Origin: Anabaena catenula FACHB-362
GTDB lineage: Bacteria; Cyanobacteriota; Cyanobacteriia; Cyanobacteriales; Nostocaceae
Reading direction: 5' to 3'
DNA: 64,000 nucleotides
NCBI RefSeq assembly: GCF_014698735.1
Contig: NZ_JACJTQ010000007.1
Span: 1 to 64,000, forward strand
Positions 54,255 to 63,905 of this stretch are shown here, one piece after another. The notes below the pieces were generated by a model that did no database searches, was not told the origin of the DNA, and saw nothing but the letters and a program-made list of their open reading frames with translations. Numbering within the stretch: the first letter of the stretch is position 1; the number at the start of each line of letters is the position of its first letter. A program made the position numbers and the translations under genes.

Positions 54255-54812
54255 AATTAACTTTTGATAATTGTCTAGTGTAATTAATAAAAAATGAGTA
54301 TTGTAAAACGTAAGTATTCAGGATAGAGAATATAGAAGACGCTACGCAGACCTGCGGTTCAGGAGAATAAAGGCTTTTTTAGTCAACTTTGATGATTTTG
54401 ATAAAATCTCACCTCTCTCGATTCTTCATTTCATCAGCATTCTGAACCAAAGGTCTGCGAAGTGTCTCCTGACTCCTGAATTCTTATTGTAAAACTTCTA
54501 ACAAACGGCATAAGATCAATGTCTATGCTTTTTGGAACTATAAATCAAGGGCTACTATAGGAATTATCAGGAATCATATTTGATTCTGCTGTATCCCTTA
54601 TGGGAGAGTATGGTTAACGCCACACCAGCTAGAGCCAAAGCGGCCTGCACTTAAAAAACGACCTACAGATCATCTATCTCCATTCTTTCGCTGTGCCTGT
54701 TAACAGTTAAAAGTTCCCTACTGCAAGCCTTAACCTTCCCTGCTTGATTAACTTAGAACACCGAGAGTAACGCGATCGCACGTTGTCATTCAGTAATACT
54801 AGGAAAATTTTC
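54255..54812. other. Intergenic stretch with repeat fragments
   Basis: About 560 bp between the divergent moaE and sensor kinase genes. It contains GGTCTGCGAAGTGTCTCCTG-type dispersed repeats (54450-54475), a shortened relative of the TATAGGAAT MITE (54554-54590), and GTATCCCTTATGGGAGAGTA (54590-54609). No gene or RNA was recognised. Confidence 0.4.
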
Positions 54813-57320
54813 ATGAGATTACCAGTGTCTAATAATGAAGCAGCTCGGCTTGAGGCTCTACGACAGTACGACATTCTTGACACAGAACCCGAACAAACTT
54901 TTGACGATTTAGCATTTTTAGCCGCCCAGATTTGTGACGCACCAATTGCTCTGATTAATTTCATTGATACCAACCGTCAGTGGTTCAAAGCCAAGGTAGG
55001 ATTAGATGTCCAGGAAATGCCAAGAGATGCTGGCTTTTGTCCGATTTGCCTCCAGCAAGGCGATGTTTTGATTATTCCTGACACCTTGCTAGATGAACGC
55101 TTTGCCACAGCAGATATAGTTACTTCAGAACTCCATGTGAGATTTTATGTTGGTGTGCCTTTAATTGTATCAGGAGGAGAGGTAATAGGCACTTTGTGTG
55201 TGGTGGATCAAGTACCACGTCAAATCAGTCCTAAACAATTGCAAGCACTGCAATCTATTAGTCGTCTTATAGTTAGACAATTAGAAATCAGGCGGAATTT
55301 AGTCGAACTGGCCAGAATCAATATAGAGTATAAACAAGCACAAAAAGCATTATATCAAAGTGAATCTACCTTACACAGTTTCTTCGAGAGTGCGCCAATG
55401 ATGATGGGAATTGTGGAATTGGTAGATAATGACATTCTACATATTGCTGATAATCCTATCACTGCGAAATTTTTGGGACTCACACCAGAGGCAATGCAAA
55501 ACCGTCTAGCGCGGGAGATGGGTGCAGAAAATAGCAATTTAAAGCATTGGATAAATTACTATCGTCAAGCAGAACTTACTCAAACACCTGTGAGATTTGA
55601 ACATTCTCTGGAAACTCCCCAAGGAATAACTTGGTTATCAGCCACAGTTTCTGCGATCGCTAACAATCATGGCAATCGTCAGCAATTTGCCTACATAGTG
55701 GAGGATATTACCGAACGCAAGCTGGCAGAAGATGAGTTGCGTTGGCAAGAAGCACTTTTGCGCTCCATGAATAGTGTTTCACCACTGGGTTTTTATGTAG
55801 TTGATAATCGTACTGACGACATTCTTTATTTTAATGATCGCTTCTGTGAAATCTGGAAAATTGAACATCTTAAAGATGGCATGGAAATCCGGGAATTAAA
55901 AAACCAAGATATTATTCCAGATTGTTGCAAATTGATCCTGGATCTTCCGTCCTTTACAGCATCATGTCAACCTCTACAAGATGAAAGCAACCTCTGTGTT
56001 ATTGAAGATGAAATTAGCTTTAACGATGGGCGGATTATTCGCCGATTTTCTACTCAAATTCGTAATAAATCTGCTCAATATTTTGGGCGTTTGTATATTT
56101 TTGAAGATATTACAGCCCGCAAACAAGTAGAGCAAAAACTGCGGGAACAAGCGGCATTACTTAATATTACGACAAATGCCATTATTGTCATAGATTTAAA
56201 CAACAAAATTTTACTATGGAACAAAAGTGCAGAAAAATTGTATGGATGGAAAGCTGAAGAAGTTATAGATCAGAATGCTAGGGAACTCTGGGTTGAGGAG
56301 GAAACCGTAGCACAACAACTGGAAATTTATCAAACAGTATTGATGTCTGGTTTCTGGCAAGGTGAATTAAATAAAATTACAAAATTTGGCACAGAAATTA
56401 TCGTGGAAAGTCGCTGGACTTTAGTACATGATGAGCATAATCAAGCTAAATCTATTCTGGTTGTTGACACTGATATTACTCAGAAAAAACAACTAGAACA
56501 GCAATTTTTACGCGCCCAACGTATGGACAGTATTGGTACTCTAGCTAGTGGCATTGCTCATGATTTAAATAATGTCTTGTCGCCTATTTTGATGTCTGCA
56601 TATTTACTTAAAAATAAATACCATGAGCCGCAAGCTCAACAGATAATATCGATCATAGAAACTAATGCTAAACGAGGTGCTAACTTGGTTAAGCAAGTTT
56701 TATCCTTTGCTAGAGGAATTGAAGGCGAACACACAGTAATTCAAGTGAAATATTTGATTTCCGAAATGCAACAAATTATTGAACAAACATTTCCCAAATC
56801 GATTACAGTTCATACAGAAATTCAGCAAAACCTATTTCCAGTTTGTGGTGACATTACCCAATTAGATCAAGTACTGATTAATTTATGTTTAAACGCTCGT
56901 GATGCCATGCCCAATGGCGGTACTTTAACAATATCTGCTGAGAATATTTGGATTGATGAAACTTCTGCTAAAATGCATCTAGACGCACAAGTTGGTTCTT
57001 ACATCGTCATCAAGGTGATTGACACAGGACTTGGCATTCCCAGTAAAATATTAAATAGAATATTTGAACCTTTTTTTACGACTAAAGAATTTGGCAAAGG
57101 GACAGGACTAGGATTATCCACAGTCATAGGTATTATTAAAGGTCATGATGGTTTTATCACAGTATCAAGTAGCCTCAATAAAGGTACAGAATTTCAGGTA
57201 TATTTACCAGCAATATATACCCCTGAAAACCAGTCTGTGAAACAAGTAGAAATGCTTACTGGCAATGGAGAATGGGTTCTCCTAGTAGATGACGAAGCTT
57301 CTATTCAAGAGATTACCTAA
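54813..57320 (+). CDS. GAF-PAS sensor histidine kinase with a cut-off receiver domain
   Basis: An 835-residue soluble kinase: GAF (about 1-165), two or three PAS/PAC domains (about 185-300, 310-445, 455-575), HisKA ([20 protein letters not shown], phospho-His in AHD) and HATPase ([33 protein letters not shown]). After the kinase, the sequence GNGEWVLLVDDEASIQEIT begins a receiver domain, but the frame stops there. The paralogue ending at 61919 has a complete receiver after a near-identical junction ([19 protein letters not shown]). ATG at 54813 has AGGA about 8 bases upstream. The truncation point is followed by repeat DNA. Confidence 0.9.
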   Translation: MRLPVSNNEAARLEALRQYDILDTEPEQTFDDLAFLAAQICDAPIALINFIDTNRQWFKAKVGLDVQEMPRDAGFCPICLQQGDVLIIPDTLLDERFATADIVTSELHVRFYVGVPLIVSGGEVIGTLCVVDQVPRQISPKQLQALQSISRLIVRQLEIRRNLVELARINIEYKQAQKALYQSESTLHSFFESAPMMMGIVELVDNDILHIADNPITAKFLGLTPEAMQNRLAREMGAENSNLKHWINYYRQAELTQTPVRFEHSLETPQGITWLSATVSAIANNHGNRQQFAYIVEDITERKLAEDELRWQEALLRSMNSVSPLGFYVVDNRTDDILYFNDRFCEIWKIEHLKDGMEIRELKNQDIIPDCCKLILDLPSFTASCQPLQDESNLCVIEDEISFNDGRIIRRFSTQIRNKSAQYFGRLYIFEDITARKQVEQKLREQAALLNITTNAIIVIDLNNKILLWNKSAEKLYGWKAEEVIDQNARELWVEEETVAQQLEIYQTVLMSGFWQGELNKITKFGTEIIVESRWTLVHDEHNQAKSILVVDTDITQKKQLEQQFLRAQRMDSIGTLASGIAHDLNNVLSPILMSAYLLKNKYHEPQAQQIISIIETNAKRGANLVKQVLSFARGIEGEHTVIQVKYLISEMQQIIEQTFPKSITVHTEIQQNLFPVCGDITQLDQVLINLCLNARDAMPNGGTLTISAENIWIDETSAKMHLDAQVGSYIVIKVIDTGLGIPSKILNRIFEPFFTTKEFGKGTGLGLSTVIGIIKGHDGFITVSSSLNKGTEFQVYLPAIYTPENQSVKQVEMLTGNGEWVLLVDDEASIQEIT

Positions 57321-57388
57321 ACGTCATTAACATAATTCGTAATAGTGCTTACAGTCCCGCTAGGGATACATAATTCGTATTTTTACTA
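57321..57388. repeat. Repeat fragments at the truncated receiver junction
   Basis: The 68 bp after the truncated kinase contain ATAATTCGTAATAG, the dispersed segment TACAGTCCCGCTAGGGATAC (also at 59283-59302) and ATAATTCGTATT. They are fragments of the TAATTCG and GGGATAC repeat families. This marks a deletion or insertion within an originally longer gene. Confidence 0.6.
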
Positions 57389-59095
57389 ATGACTAAGGAA
57401 TTACCAGCACAAACTGAGCAAGTACATCAGTGGGAAGCAAAACTCAGGATGGCATTAGATGCTGCTCACATGAGCATCTGGACTCTCGATATCCAAAACC
57501 ATCAAATTACTAGTGCGATTAATCTCGAAGCTCTTTTTGGTTTAGAGAAAGACAGTTTTAACAACACCTATGAAGCTATTCTCAACTGTATTCATACACA
57601 AGATCGTGATTTTTTTAAGCGCGTCCATCAACAGGCTAATGAAAATGAAGGAGAATTTGAAATTGAATATCGAGTTGTTTTAGCCGATGATAGTATTCGC
57701 TGGCTAGTCAGCAAAGGTGTAGTTTGGCAAAACTCATCTGGGGTAGCAGTGCAAATGTGTGCGGTAGAGATGGATATCACCAAGCGCAAGCAAGATGAAG
57801 CAGAATTAAAACAGCAAAACTTGCAATGCCAGCAGCAAACTACGCTAACGCAATTATTCGCTAATATTACCCTAAAAATTCGTCAGTCTTTACAAATTGA
57901 TGAAATTCTCGACACCAGTGTCACAGAAGTGCAAAAGCTGCTACAAGCAGATCGAGTGTTAATTTTGCAGCTTCATAGTAATCGTTCCTTCCTAGCGGTG
58001 AAAGAAGCCGTAGTTCCTGGTTTACCAGTTGTTCTGGGGCAGAGAATTACTGACTCTTGTTTTGCAGACGATTACATCTACCAACAATATTGCCAAGGGC
58101 GAATTAGTGCCATTAGCGACATCGAAACAGCACAGATTCAACTTTGCCACCTTGAATTTCTCCAACAATTTGCTGTTAAAGCTAACCTTGTAGTGCCAAT
58201 TTTCCAAACAAATCAACTTTGGGGGCTGATAATTGCCCATCAGTGTCTGCATACCCGTGAATGGACTGACTGGGAAATTGAACTTTTAAGACAACTTGCC
58301 GATCAAATTGGCATTGCTTTAGCGCAGAGTCTGATTTTAGAAAAAGAAACTAATCACCGCCAAGAACTTATTCGTTCCAATGAAGAACTACAGCAATTTG
58401 CTTTTATTGCCTCCCATGATTTACAAGAACCACTACGTAAAATTAGAACATTTGGTGATCTCCTCAAAGTTAGCTGTAGAGACTCATTAAGCACACAGGG
58501 ATATGATTATCTGGAACGGATGCAAAAAGCAGCCCTGAGAATGCAAACGTTGATTGATGACTTATTGACACTTTCACGAGTAACCACAAAGGCACAGCCT
58601 TTTACATCGGTGAATTTAGCAGAAATTGCCCAAGAAGTATTATCTGATTTAGAAGTGCGTATTCAGCAAACTGGGGGACGAGTGGAGATAGGCGACTTAC
58701 CCATCATACCCGCTGATCCTTTGCAGATGCGGCAATTATTGCAAAACCTGATCGGTAACGCTCTTAAATTTCATCGTCAAAATGAACCGCCTGTTGTGAG
58801 AATATATAGTCAATTTTTAAACAATAACTTGGATGATTTTGAACACAATATTCAACATTTTCAAATCATTGTTGAAGATAATGGTATTGGCTTGCCCGAA
58901 AAATATCTTGACCGCATTTTTCAGATTTTTCAACGTCTGCATAGTCGCACTGAATATGAAGGTACTGGCATCGGTTTAGCTATCTGCCGGAAAATTACTG
59001 AACGTCATCATGGTAGTATTAAAGCCCAAAGTACTCCAGGGCAAGGAGCCAAATTTATTGTGACGTTGCCAATTAAAATAATTTGTAATTCGTAA
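57389..59095 (+). CDS. PAS-GAF sensor histidine kinase
   Basis: A 568-residue soluble kinase: PAS (about 15-135; ENEGEFEIEYRVVLADDSIR and the following PAC segment), GAF (about 160-320), HisKA (FIASHDLQEPLRKI, phospho-His in SHD) and HATPase (IVEDNGIGLPEKYL, GTGIGLAICRKITERHHG). The GAF domain contains LCHLEFLQQFAVKANLVVPI, with Cys253-His254 at the position used for bilin attachment in cyanobacteriochromes; binding is unproven. No binding site precedes the ATG, which lies in a repeat. The last codons (CNS and stop) are supplied by a TAATTCG array. Confidence 0.9.
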   Translation: MTKELPAQTEQVHQWEAKLRMALDAAHMSIWTLDIQNHQITSAINLEALFGLEKDSFNNTYEAILNCIHTQDRDFFKRVHQQANENEGEFEIEYRVVLADDSIRWLVSKGVVWQNSSGVAVQMCAVEMDITKRKQDEAELKQQNLQCQQQTTLTQLFANITLKIRQSLQIDEILDTSVTEVQKLLQADRVLILQLHSNRSFLAVKEAVVPGLPVVLGQRITDSCFADDYIYQQYCQGRISAISDIETAQIQLCHLEFLQQFAVKANLVVPIFQTNQLWGLIIAHQCLHTREWTDWEIELLRQLADQIGIALAQSLILEKETNHRQELIRSNEELQQFAFIASHDLQEPLRKIRTFGDLLKVSCRDSLSTQGYDYLERMQKAALRMQTLIDDLLTLSRVTTKAQPFTSVNLAEIAQEVLSDLEVRIQQTGGRVEIGDLPIIPADPLQMRQLLQNLIGNALKFHRQNEPPVVRIYSQFLNNNLDDFEHNIQHFQIIVEDNGIGLPEKYLDRIFQIFQRLHSRTEYEGTGIGLAICRKITERHHGSIKAQSTPGQGAKFIVTLPIKIICNS

Positions 59096-59185
59096 TTCGT
59101 AATTCGTAATTCGTAATTCGTAATTCGTAATTCGTAATAATGCCTACGGCAGGCTACCGCCAACGTAATTCGTAATTCGTAATTC
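59086..59185. repeat. TAATTCG array with an inserted palindromic repeat
   Basis: About ten TAATTCG heptamers, interrupted by TGCCTACGGCAGGCTACCGC and its flank. The mirror image occurs at 62172-62245 and again at 62825-62889. It overlaps the last codons of the upstream kinase. Confidence 0.9.
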
Positions 59186-59545
59186 CTCCACATCTCCGCG
59201 TCCCCACGTCTCCCCTGCTCCCTGCTCCCTGCCCCCCTGCCTTGCCCCAACGACAATTTTTAACGCCAACCTACTTAATGCCTACAGTCCCGCTAGGGAT
59301 ACGTAATTAAGTTTAGTAACGGAGATTGAGACACCGCCTAACATATTTGCCACTTTATAGAAGTGGGGGATTTAAACCCCCTGAACTGGTTAATTAGCAT
59401 TTCTAGTTTTTCTTCCTAGAGAGGGATTACTAATAGACCATATTTTAGGGTTAATTGTACAAATGTAAATGGCTATATAAATGTAAATGGCTATATATAG
59501 GAAGTGAATTACTAATTATAACTAGTATAAAGGAGACAATACAAA
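59186..59545. other. Intergenic stretch with repeats and the response-regulator leader
   Basis: About 360 bp. It contains CTCCCTGCTCCCTG repeats (59211-59235), TACAGTCCCGCTAGGGATAC (59283-59302), and a segment GAGACACCGCCTAACATA ... CCCCCTGAACTGGT (59326-59391) that has an inverted relative at 62049-62118. A duplicated AATGTAAATGGCTATATA lies at 59464-59497. No gene was found. Confidence 0.45.
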
Positions 59546-59989
59546 GTGAAGCTTCGGCAAACAACCGTCACCATCTTAATGGCTGATGATGATGAAGACG
59601 ACAGCTTGTTGGTAAGTGAGGCTTTAGCAGAAAGTCAATTGCCCATTGAGCTACTGATCGTCAGGAATGGTGAGGATTTGATGGATTATTTATATCATCG
59701 TGGGTTATATGCTGATGCTGAAGGGGCAACACGTCCAGGTTTAATTATGCTAGATTTAAATATGCCTAAAAAACATGGCTTTGATGTAATCAAAGAAATT
59801 AAAACTCATCCAGAACTGCGGCTCATCCCCGTTATAGTAATGACTAATTCCAGTAATAAAGAAGATATATATAACACCTATGACTTGGGTGCAAATTCTT
59901 ACATTATTAAACCTAGAACTTTTACATCCTTAGTGGAAGCAATCAAAACTTTAGGAAAATACTGGTTTGAAATTGTAGAACTGCCCTGA
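59546..59989 (+). CDS. Rcp1-like single-domain response regulator
   Basis: A 147-residue CheY-like receiver. The acidic pocket is ADDDEDD, the phosphorylation Asp is in GLIMLDLNMPKKHGF, the switch Thr in VIVMTNSS and Lys in YIIKPRTF. The size and IKEIKTHPELRLIPVIVMT-type sequence match Rcp1-type regulators that pair with phytochrome-class kinases. GTG at 59546 has AAAGGAG 10 bases upstream. It ends 19 bp before the hybrid kinase, so the two are probably one operon. Confidence 0.95.
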   Translation: MKLRQTTVTILMADDDEDDSLLVSEALAESQLPIELLIVRNGEDLMDYLYHRGLYADAEGATRPGLIMLDLNMPKKHGFDVIKEIKTHPELRLIPVIVMTNSSNKEDIYNTYDLGANSYIIKPRTFTSLVEAIKTLGKYWFEIVELP

Positions 59990-60008
59990 TAAGCAGTGCG
60001 AGGGAATC

Positions 60009-61917
60009 ATGAATAACAGCCCCATCAAAGTTTTGTTAATTGATGATGATGAAGATGATTATATTTTAATTCGTGCGTGGTTGAGGGAATTTCAGGTGGC
60101 TGGCTGTGAGTTGGAATGGGTGGAGAATTATGAAACAGCCAAGGATGCGATCGCTCGACACCAACATGATATCTATCTAGTAGACTACCTTTTAGGAGAG
60201 CATAATGGACTAGAACTGTTGCAAGAAGCCATTACCAATGGTTGCACTTGTCCTTTTATATTACTTACTGGTCAGGGCGATCGGCAAATAGACCTAGAAG
60301 CGATGAATGCCGGAGCAGTTGATTATCTAGAAAAAAGTCAACTGACTGCGCCTTTATTGGAACGTTCGATTCGCTACGCCATTGAGCGCAAACAAACAGA
60401 AGCAAAAATCCGTCAACAAGCAGCTTTACTTGATGTCGCTACTGATGCCATGTTTGTCCATGATTTAGATAATCAAATTTTATATTGGAACAAAGCCGCT
60501 GAATATCTATACGGTTGGAAAGCAGAAGAAGCTCTGACAAAAAAGACACAAAACCTCTGGCAGGAAAAAGACTTGTCTAAATTGTCAGAAGCACTCAAAA
60601 TTGTCATGAACAATGGCTGCTGGGAGGGAAAACTGTATCAAATTACAAAACATGATCAAGAAGTCATTGTCGAAAGTCGTTGGACATTAGTACCTGAATG
60701 GGGTCATCAATTACCATCTATTTTAGTTGTAAATACTAATATTACTCAAAAGAAACTACTAGAATCTCAATTTTTACGTACTCAGCGATTAGAAAGTATT
60801 GGCACATTAGCTAGTGGTATTGCCCACGACTTAAATAATGTCCTCACCCCGATCCTGATGACTGCTCAACTTTTGGAAACTCAAGTCCAAGAAGAGCGTT
60901 CTCGACAACTAATCCCGATATTAATTGCCAATGCTAAACGGGGGGCAAATTTAGTTAAGCAAGTATTATCTTTTACTCGTGGACTAGATAGCGATGCCTG
61001 CGGCTCTCTAGGACAAAGCACCCTTTTACAAATAAAACATTTGCTGAGGGAAATTCAGCAAATTATTAAAGAAACATTTCCTAAATCAATTGAAGTTATA
61101 ACTCAAATTCCCCAAAATCTTTGGACTGTATCCGGTGATGCCACTCAACTACATCAAGTGTTCATGAATTTATGTGTCAATGCCCGTGATGCTATGCCCA
61201 ATGGTGGCACTTTAAAAATCACTGCCGAAAATCTCTTGGTTGATGAGAATTACGCCCGGATGCATATTGATGCTCAAGCAAAACCTTATATTATCATTAC
61301 TATAACTGATAATGGAATTGGCATTCCACCAACAATAATAGACCGTATATTTGAACCATTTTTTACTACTAAAGAACTTGGCAAAGGAACAGGTCTAGGT
61401 CTATCTACAGTATTGGGAATTGTCAAAAATCATGGTGGTTTTATCAATGTATATAGTGAAGAAAGAAAAGGCAGCCAATTTAAGGTTTATTTACCAGCAA
61501 AAGATACACCAGAAACTAGAGAAGAGACAGAAATATCTTTGTCTCAAGGGAATGGAGAACTGATATTGTTTGTAGATGATGAAGCGGCTATTTGTGACAT
61601 TACAAAAATATCACTAGAAGAATCTAATTATAGAGTCATTACAGCCCATGATGGCATTGAAGCAATAGCCTTATACGTAGAAAATCGTGATGAAATATCT
61701 TTAGTTTTAACTGATATGGGAATGCCACGTATGGATGGACTAACCACCATTCGTACCATGCAAAAAATTAATCCAAACGTCAGAATTATTGCTATCAGCG
61801 GACTAGCAACCAGTGAAAATGTTAATGCAGCTTATGATTTAGGCGTTAAAGCCTTTTTATCCAAACCTTACACCGCCAACCAATTATTAAAAACCATTAG
61901 CACAGTTATTGGTCATT

Positions 61918-61919
<2 letters not shown>
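60009..61919 (+). CDS. Hybrid sensor kinase: receiver-PAS-HisKA-HATPase-receiver
   Basis: A 636-residue protein. Receiver 1 (about 5-125; Asp in [13 protein letters not shown], Lys in DYLEKSQL), PAS (about 135-250), HisKA ([20 protein letters not shown], phospho-His in AHD), HATPase ([17 protein letters not shown]) and receiver 2 (about 515-636; [15 protein letters not shown], Lys in LSKPYTANQ). Both receivers have the Asp and Lys residues needed for phosphotransfer. It is clearly related to the kinase at 54813, which lacks the final receiver. It is the last gene of the signalling locus and follows the Rcp1-like gene by 19 bp. Confidence 0.95.
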
Positions 61920-61975
<56 letters not shown>

Positions 61976-62048
61976 AAAACCCTCTTGTCGTGGGAGTTTC
62001 ATTATCAATTGATGTCCTAACCACCCTGTCCACGGCTATAATTACCAA

Positions 62049-62118
62049 TTCAGGGGGTTTAAGTAAAGAGCTTGTATCAGCGGCAAGTATGTTAGGTGGG
62101 GTCTCTATGACAAAGTTC
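62049..62118. repeat. Inverted relative of 59326-59391
   Basis: CAATTCAGGGGGTTTAAGTA ... GGCAAGTATGTTAGGTGG, the reverse-complement relative of GAGACACCGCCTAACATA ... CCCCCTGAACTGGT at the left side of the regulator/kinase pair. Identity is partial. Confidence 0.55.
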
Positions 62119-62171
62119 AGATCACAGGTTTCCGGCGCTCTGACTTGGCGCTAAATCTCCGCTACAAAACT

Positions 62172-62245
62172 TAATTACGAATTACGAATTACGTTGGCGG
62201 TAGCCTGCCGTAGGCATTATTACGAATTACGAATTACGAATTATT
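62172..62245. repeat. TAATTCG array, mirror of 59086-59185
   Basis: ACGAATT heptamers around GGCGGTAGCCTGCCGTAGGC, the reverse complement of the block at 59086-59185. It ends in the pyrR stop codon (AATTAAAATAATTCG when read on the minus strand). Confidence 0.9.
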
Positions 62246-62782
62246 TTAATTACCAATCAACTCCACCGCATCACGTCCATCGTCATCTTGTAAGTAAACT
62301 TTAACAATTTCTTCTTTAGCGGTAGGCAATTTCTTGCCCACAAAATCTGGGTGAATTGGTAACTCTCGATGACCCCTGTCTACTAACACAGCTAAACGAA
62401 TCACCTCTGGTCTACCATACTCATTAACTGCATTTAAAGCAGCACGAATTGTCCGTCCTTTGAAAATGACATCATCTACAAGTACAACTGTTTTCCCTGT
62501 CAGATCGAAAGGAATATCGGTTTTGGCTGGAGTTCTTAATCCAATTTGGTCGAGGTCATCACGATAGAATGTGATATCTAATGCTCCCACAGATACACTG
62601 ACATCTTCCAGAGTCTCTATCTGACGTGCCAATAAGTTGGCTAACGGCACACCTCTAGTGTAAATACCCAAAAGTACCAATTGCGACAAATCACGTGTCC
62701 TTTCCACAATCTGAGAAGCAAGCCGGGTTAAGGTTCGTCGCAGTTCTTCCGATGAGAGAATTTCAACTACTTTAGTAGACAT
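62246..62782 (-). CDS. pyrR: Bifunctional PyrR: pyrimidine operon regulator and uracil phosphoribosyltransferase
   Basis: A 178-residue type I phosphoribosyltransferase. [18 protein letters not shown] is the PRPP-binding loop (DDV-x(3)-GRT) and [20 protein letters not shown] the regulator-type segment seen in PyrR. In Firmicutes PyrR also binds pyr mRNA; in cyanobacteria regulation by RNA binding is less clear. The stop codon lies within the TAATTCG repeat. Confidence 0.92.
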   Translation of the reverse strand: MSTKVVEILSSEELRRTLTRLASQIVERTRDLSQLVLLGIYTRGVPLANLLARQIETLEDVSVSVGALDITFYRDDLDQIGLRTPAKTDIPFDLTGKTVVLVDDVIFKGRTIRAALNAVNEYGRPEVIRLAVLVDRGHRELPIHPDFVGKKLPTAKEEIVKVYLQDDDGRDAVELIGN

Positions 62783-62824
62783 AAATACTGGGGATTAGGG
62801 AGCAGGGGACGCGGAGATGGGGAG

Positions 62825-62889
62825 GAATTACGAATTACGTTGGCGGTAGCCTGCCGTAGGCATTATTACGAATTACGAATTACGAATTA
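62825..62889. repeat. TAATTCG array, direct copy of 62172-62245
   Basis: AATTACGAATTACGTTGGCG then GTAGCCTGCCGTAGGCATT and more ACGAATT units, the same orientation as at 62172. It overlaps the last codons of cobD. Confidence 0.85.
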
Positions 62890-63844
62890 AAAATATTGCT
62901 ACTCCCAACCACAACAAAAAACAAAATCGAGTCAATTGCAAAGCTTTGTGAATGGTATCTGGGGCAATAGTATAAATAGCATCTCCTAACAGTGGTTTAT
63001 GTTTTGCTACTCCACGATACCAATTTGTGCCTCCCATTTGCACACCTAAAACAGCAGCATAGGCACACTCACTCCAACCCGAATTGGGACTGGGATCTTT
63101 AATAGCATCCCGGCGACAGATTCGCCAGATATCTAAGGGTTTAGCTGATAACAGCGCCAAAGTCATAACTGTTAACCGACAAGGAAGCCAAGTTAAACAA
63201 TCTTCTAACCGCGCACTGAACCAGCCAATATCAGTATAAGGTGCTTCCCGATAACCCACCATTGAATCTAGAGTACTACTAGCTTTATATGCGAGAGCCA
63301 AAGGAACTACCCCAACAAATGGTATAACCGCACCAATAATTGCATAAAATAGGGGAGCCATGACTCCATCAGTAGCATTTTCTGTCACTGTTTCCAGAAC
63401 TGCTCGCAAAATTTCTGTTTCTGAAAGATTTTCTGTATCCCTACCCACATAATTACTTAAAATCTGTCGCGCTTCTTCTAAATTTCCTGTTATTAAAGGT
63501 TGAAGTACATCCATAGCAGCTGCACGCAGACTATGAAGAGCAAAACAACTGGCTAAAAGAATGCTTTCTAAAGCAATTCCTAACAACGGATGTAGCCATT
63601 TAGCAATCAGAATTATTAACCAGCTGATGAAACCGCTGCCGATGATCACGATCATGCCGAGTACAATTCCGGCTAGGCGTTGTGTTAGAGAACTCTGACA
63701 CTGTTGCAGAGAAAATTTACTCAAGTGAGAAATCACCCACCCCATTACTCGTACTGGATGAGGCCAACCCCAGGGATCACCAATTAAGTAATCTAACAAG
63801 GCAGCAATAATTAATATATATATATATTGTTCGTCATTAGTCAT
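62873..63844 (-). CDS. cobD: Adenosylcobinamide-phosphate synthase
   Basis: Attaches aminopropanol phosphate to cobyric acid in cobalamin synthesis, at the membrane. It has 323 residues, with several hydrophobic helices (for example residues 9-24, 55-75, 85-110). LDYLIGDPWGWPHPVRVMGW and ETVTENATDGVMAPLFYAI are conserved family segments. It is also called CbiB. The final residues IRNS come from the TAATTCG array. No other cob gene is in this window. Confidence 0.92.
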   Translation of the reverse strand: MTNDEQYIYILIIAALLDYLIGDPWGWPHPVRVMGWVISHLSKFSLQQCQSSLTQRLAGIVLGMIVIIGSGFISWLIILIAKWLHPLLGIALESILLASCFALHSLRAAAMDVLQPLITGNLEEARQILSNYVGRDTENLSETEILRAVLETVTENATDGVMAPLFYAIIGAVIPFVGVVPLALAYKASSTLDSMVGYREAPYTDIGWFSARLEDCLTWLPCRLTVMTLALLSAKPLDIWRICRRDAIKDPSPNSGWSECAYAAVLGVQMGGTNWYRGVAKHKPLLGDAIYTIAPDTIHKALQLTRFCFLLWLGVAIFLIRNS

Positions 63845-63850
63845 TGATTA

Positions 63851-63888
63851 ATTTCTGCCCTATTCCCTATTCCCTATTCCCTATTCCC
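63851..63888. repeat. STRR: TATTCCC heptamer
   Basis: About five copies of the heptamer (CCCTATT) between cobD and the partial gene at the window end. It is noncoding. Confidence 0.85.
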
Positions 63889-63905
63889 TGATAACTGACC
63901 AATGA

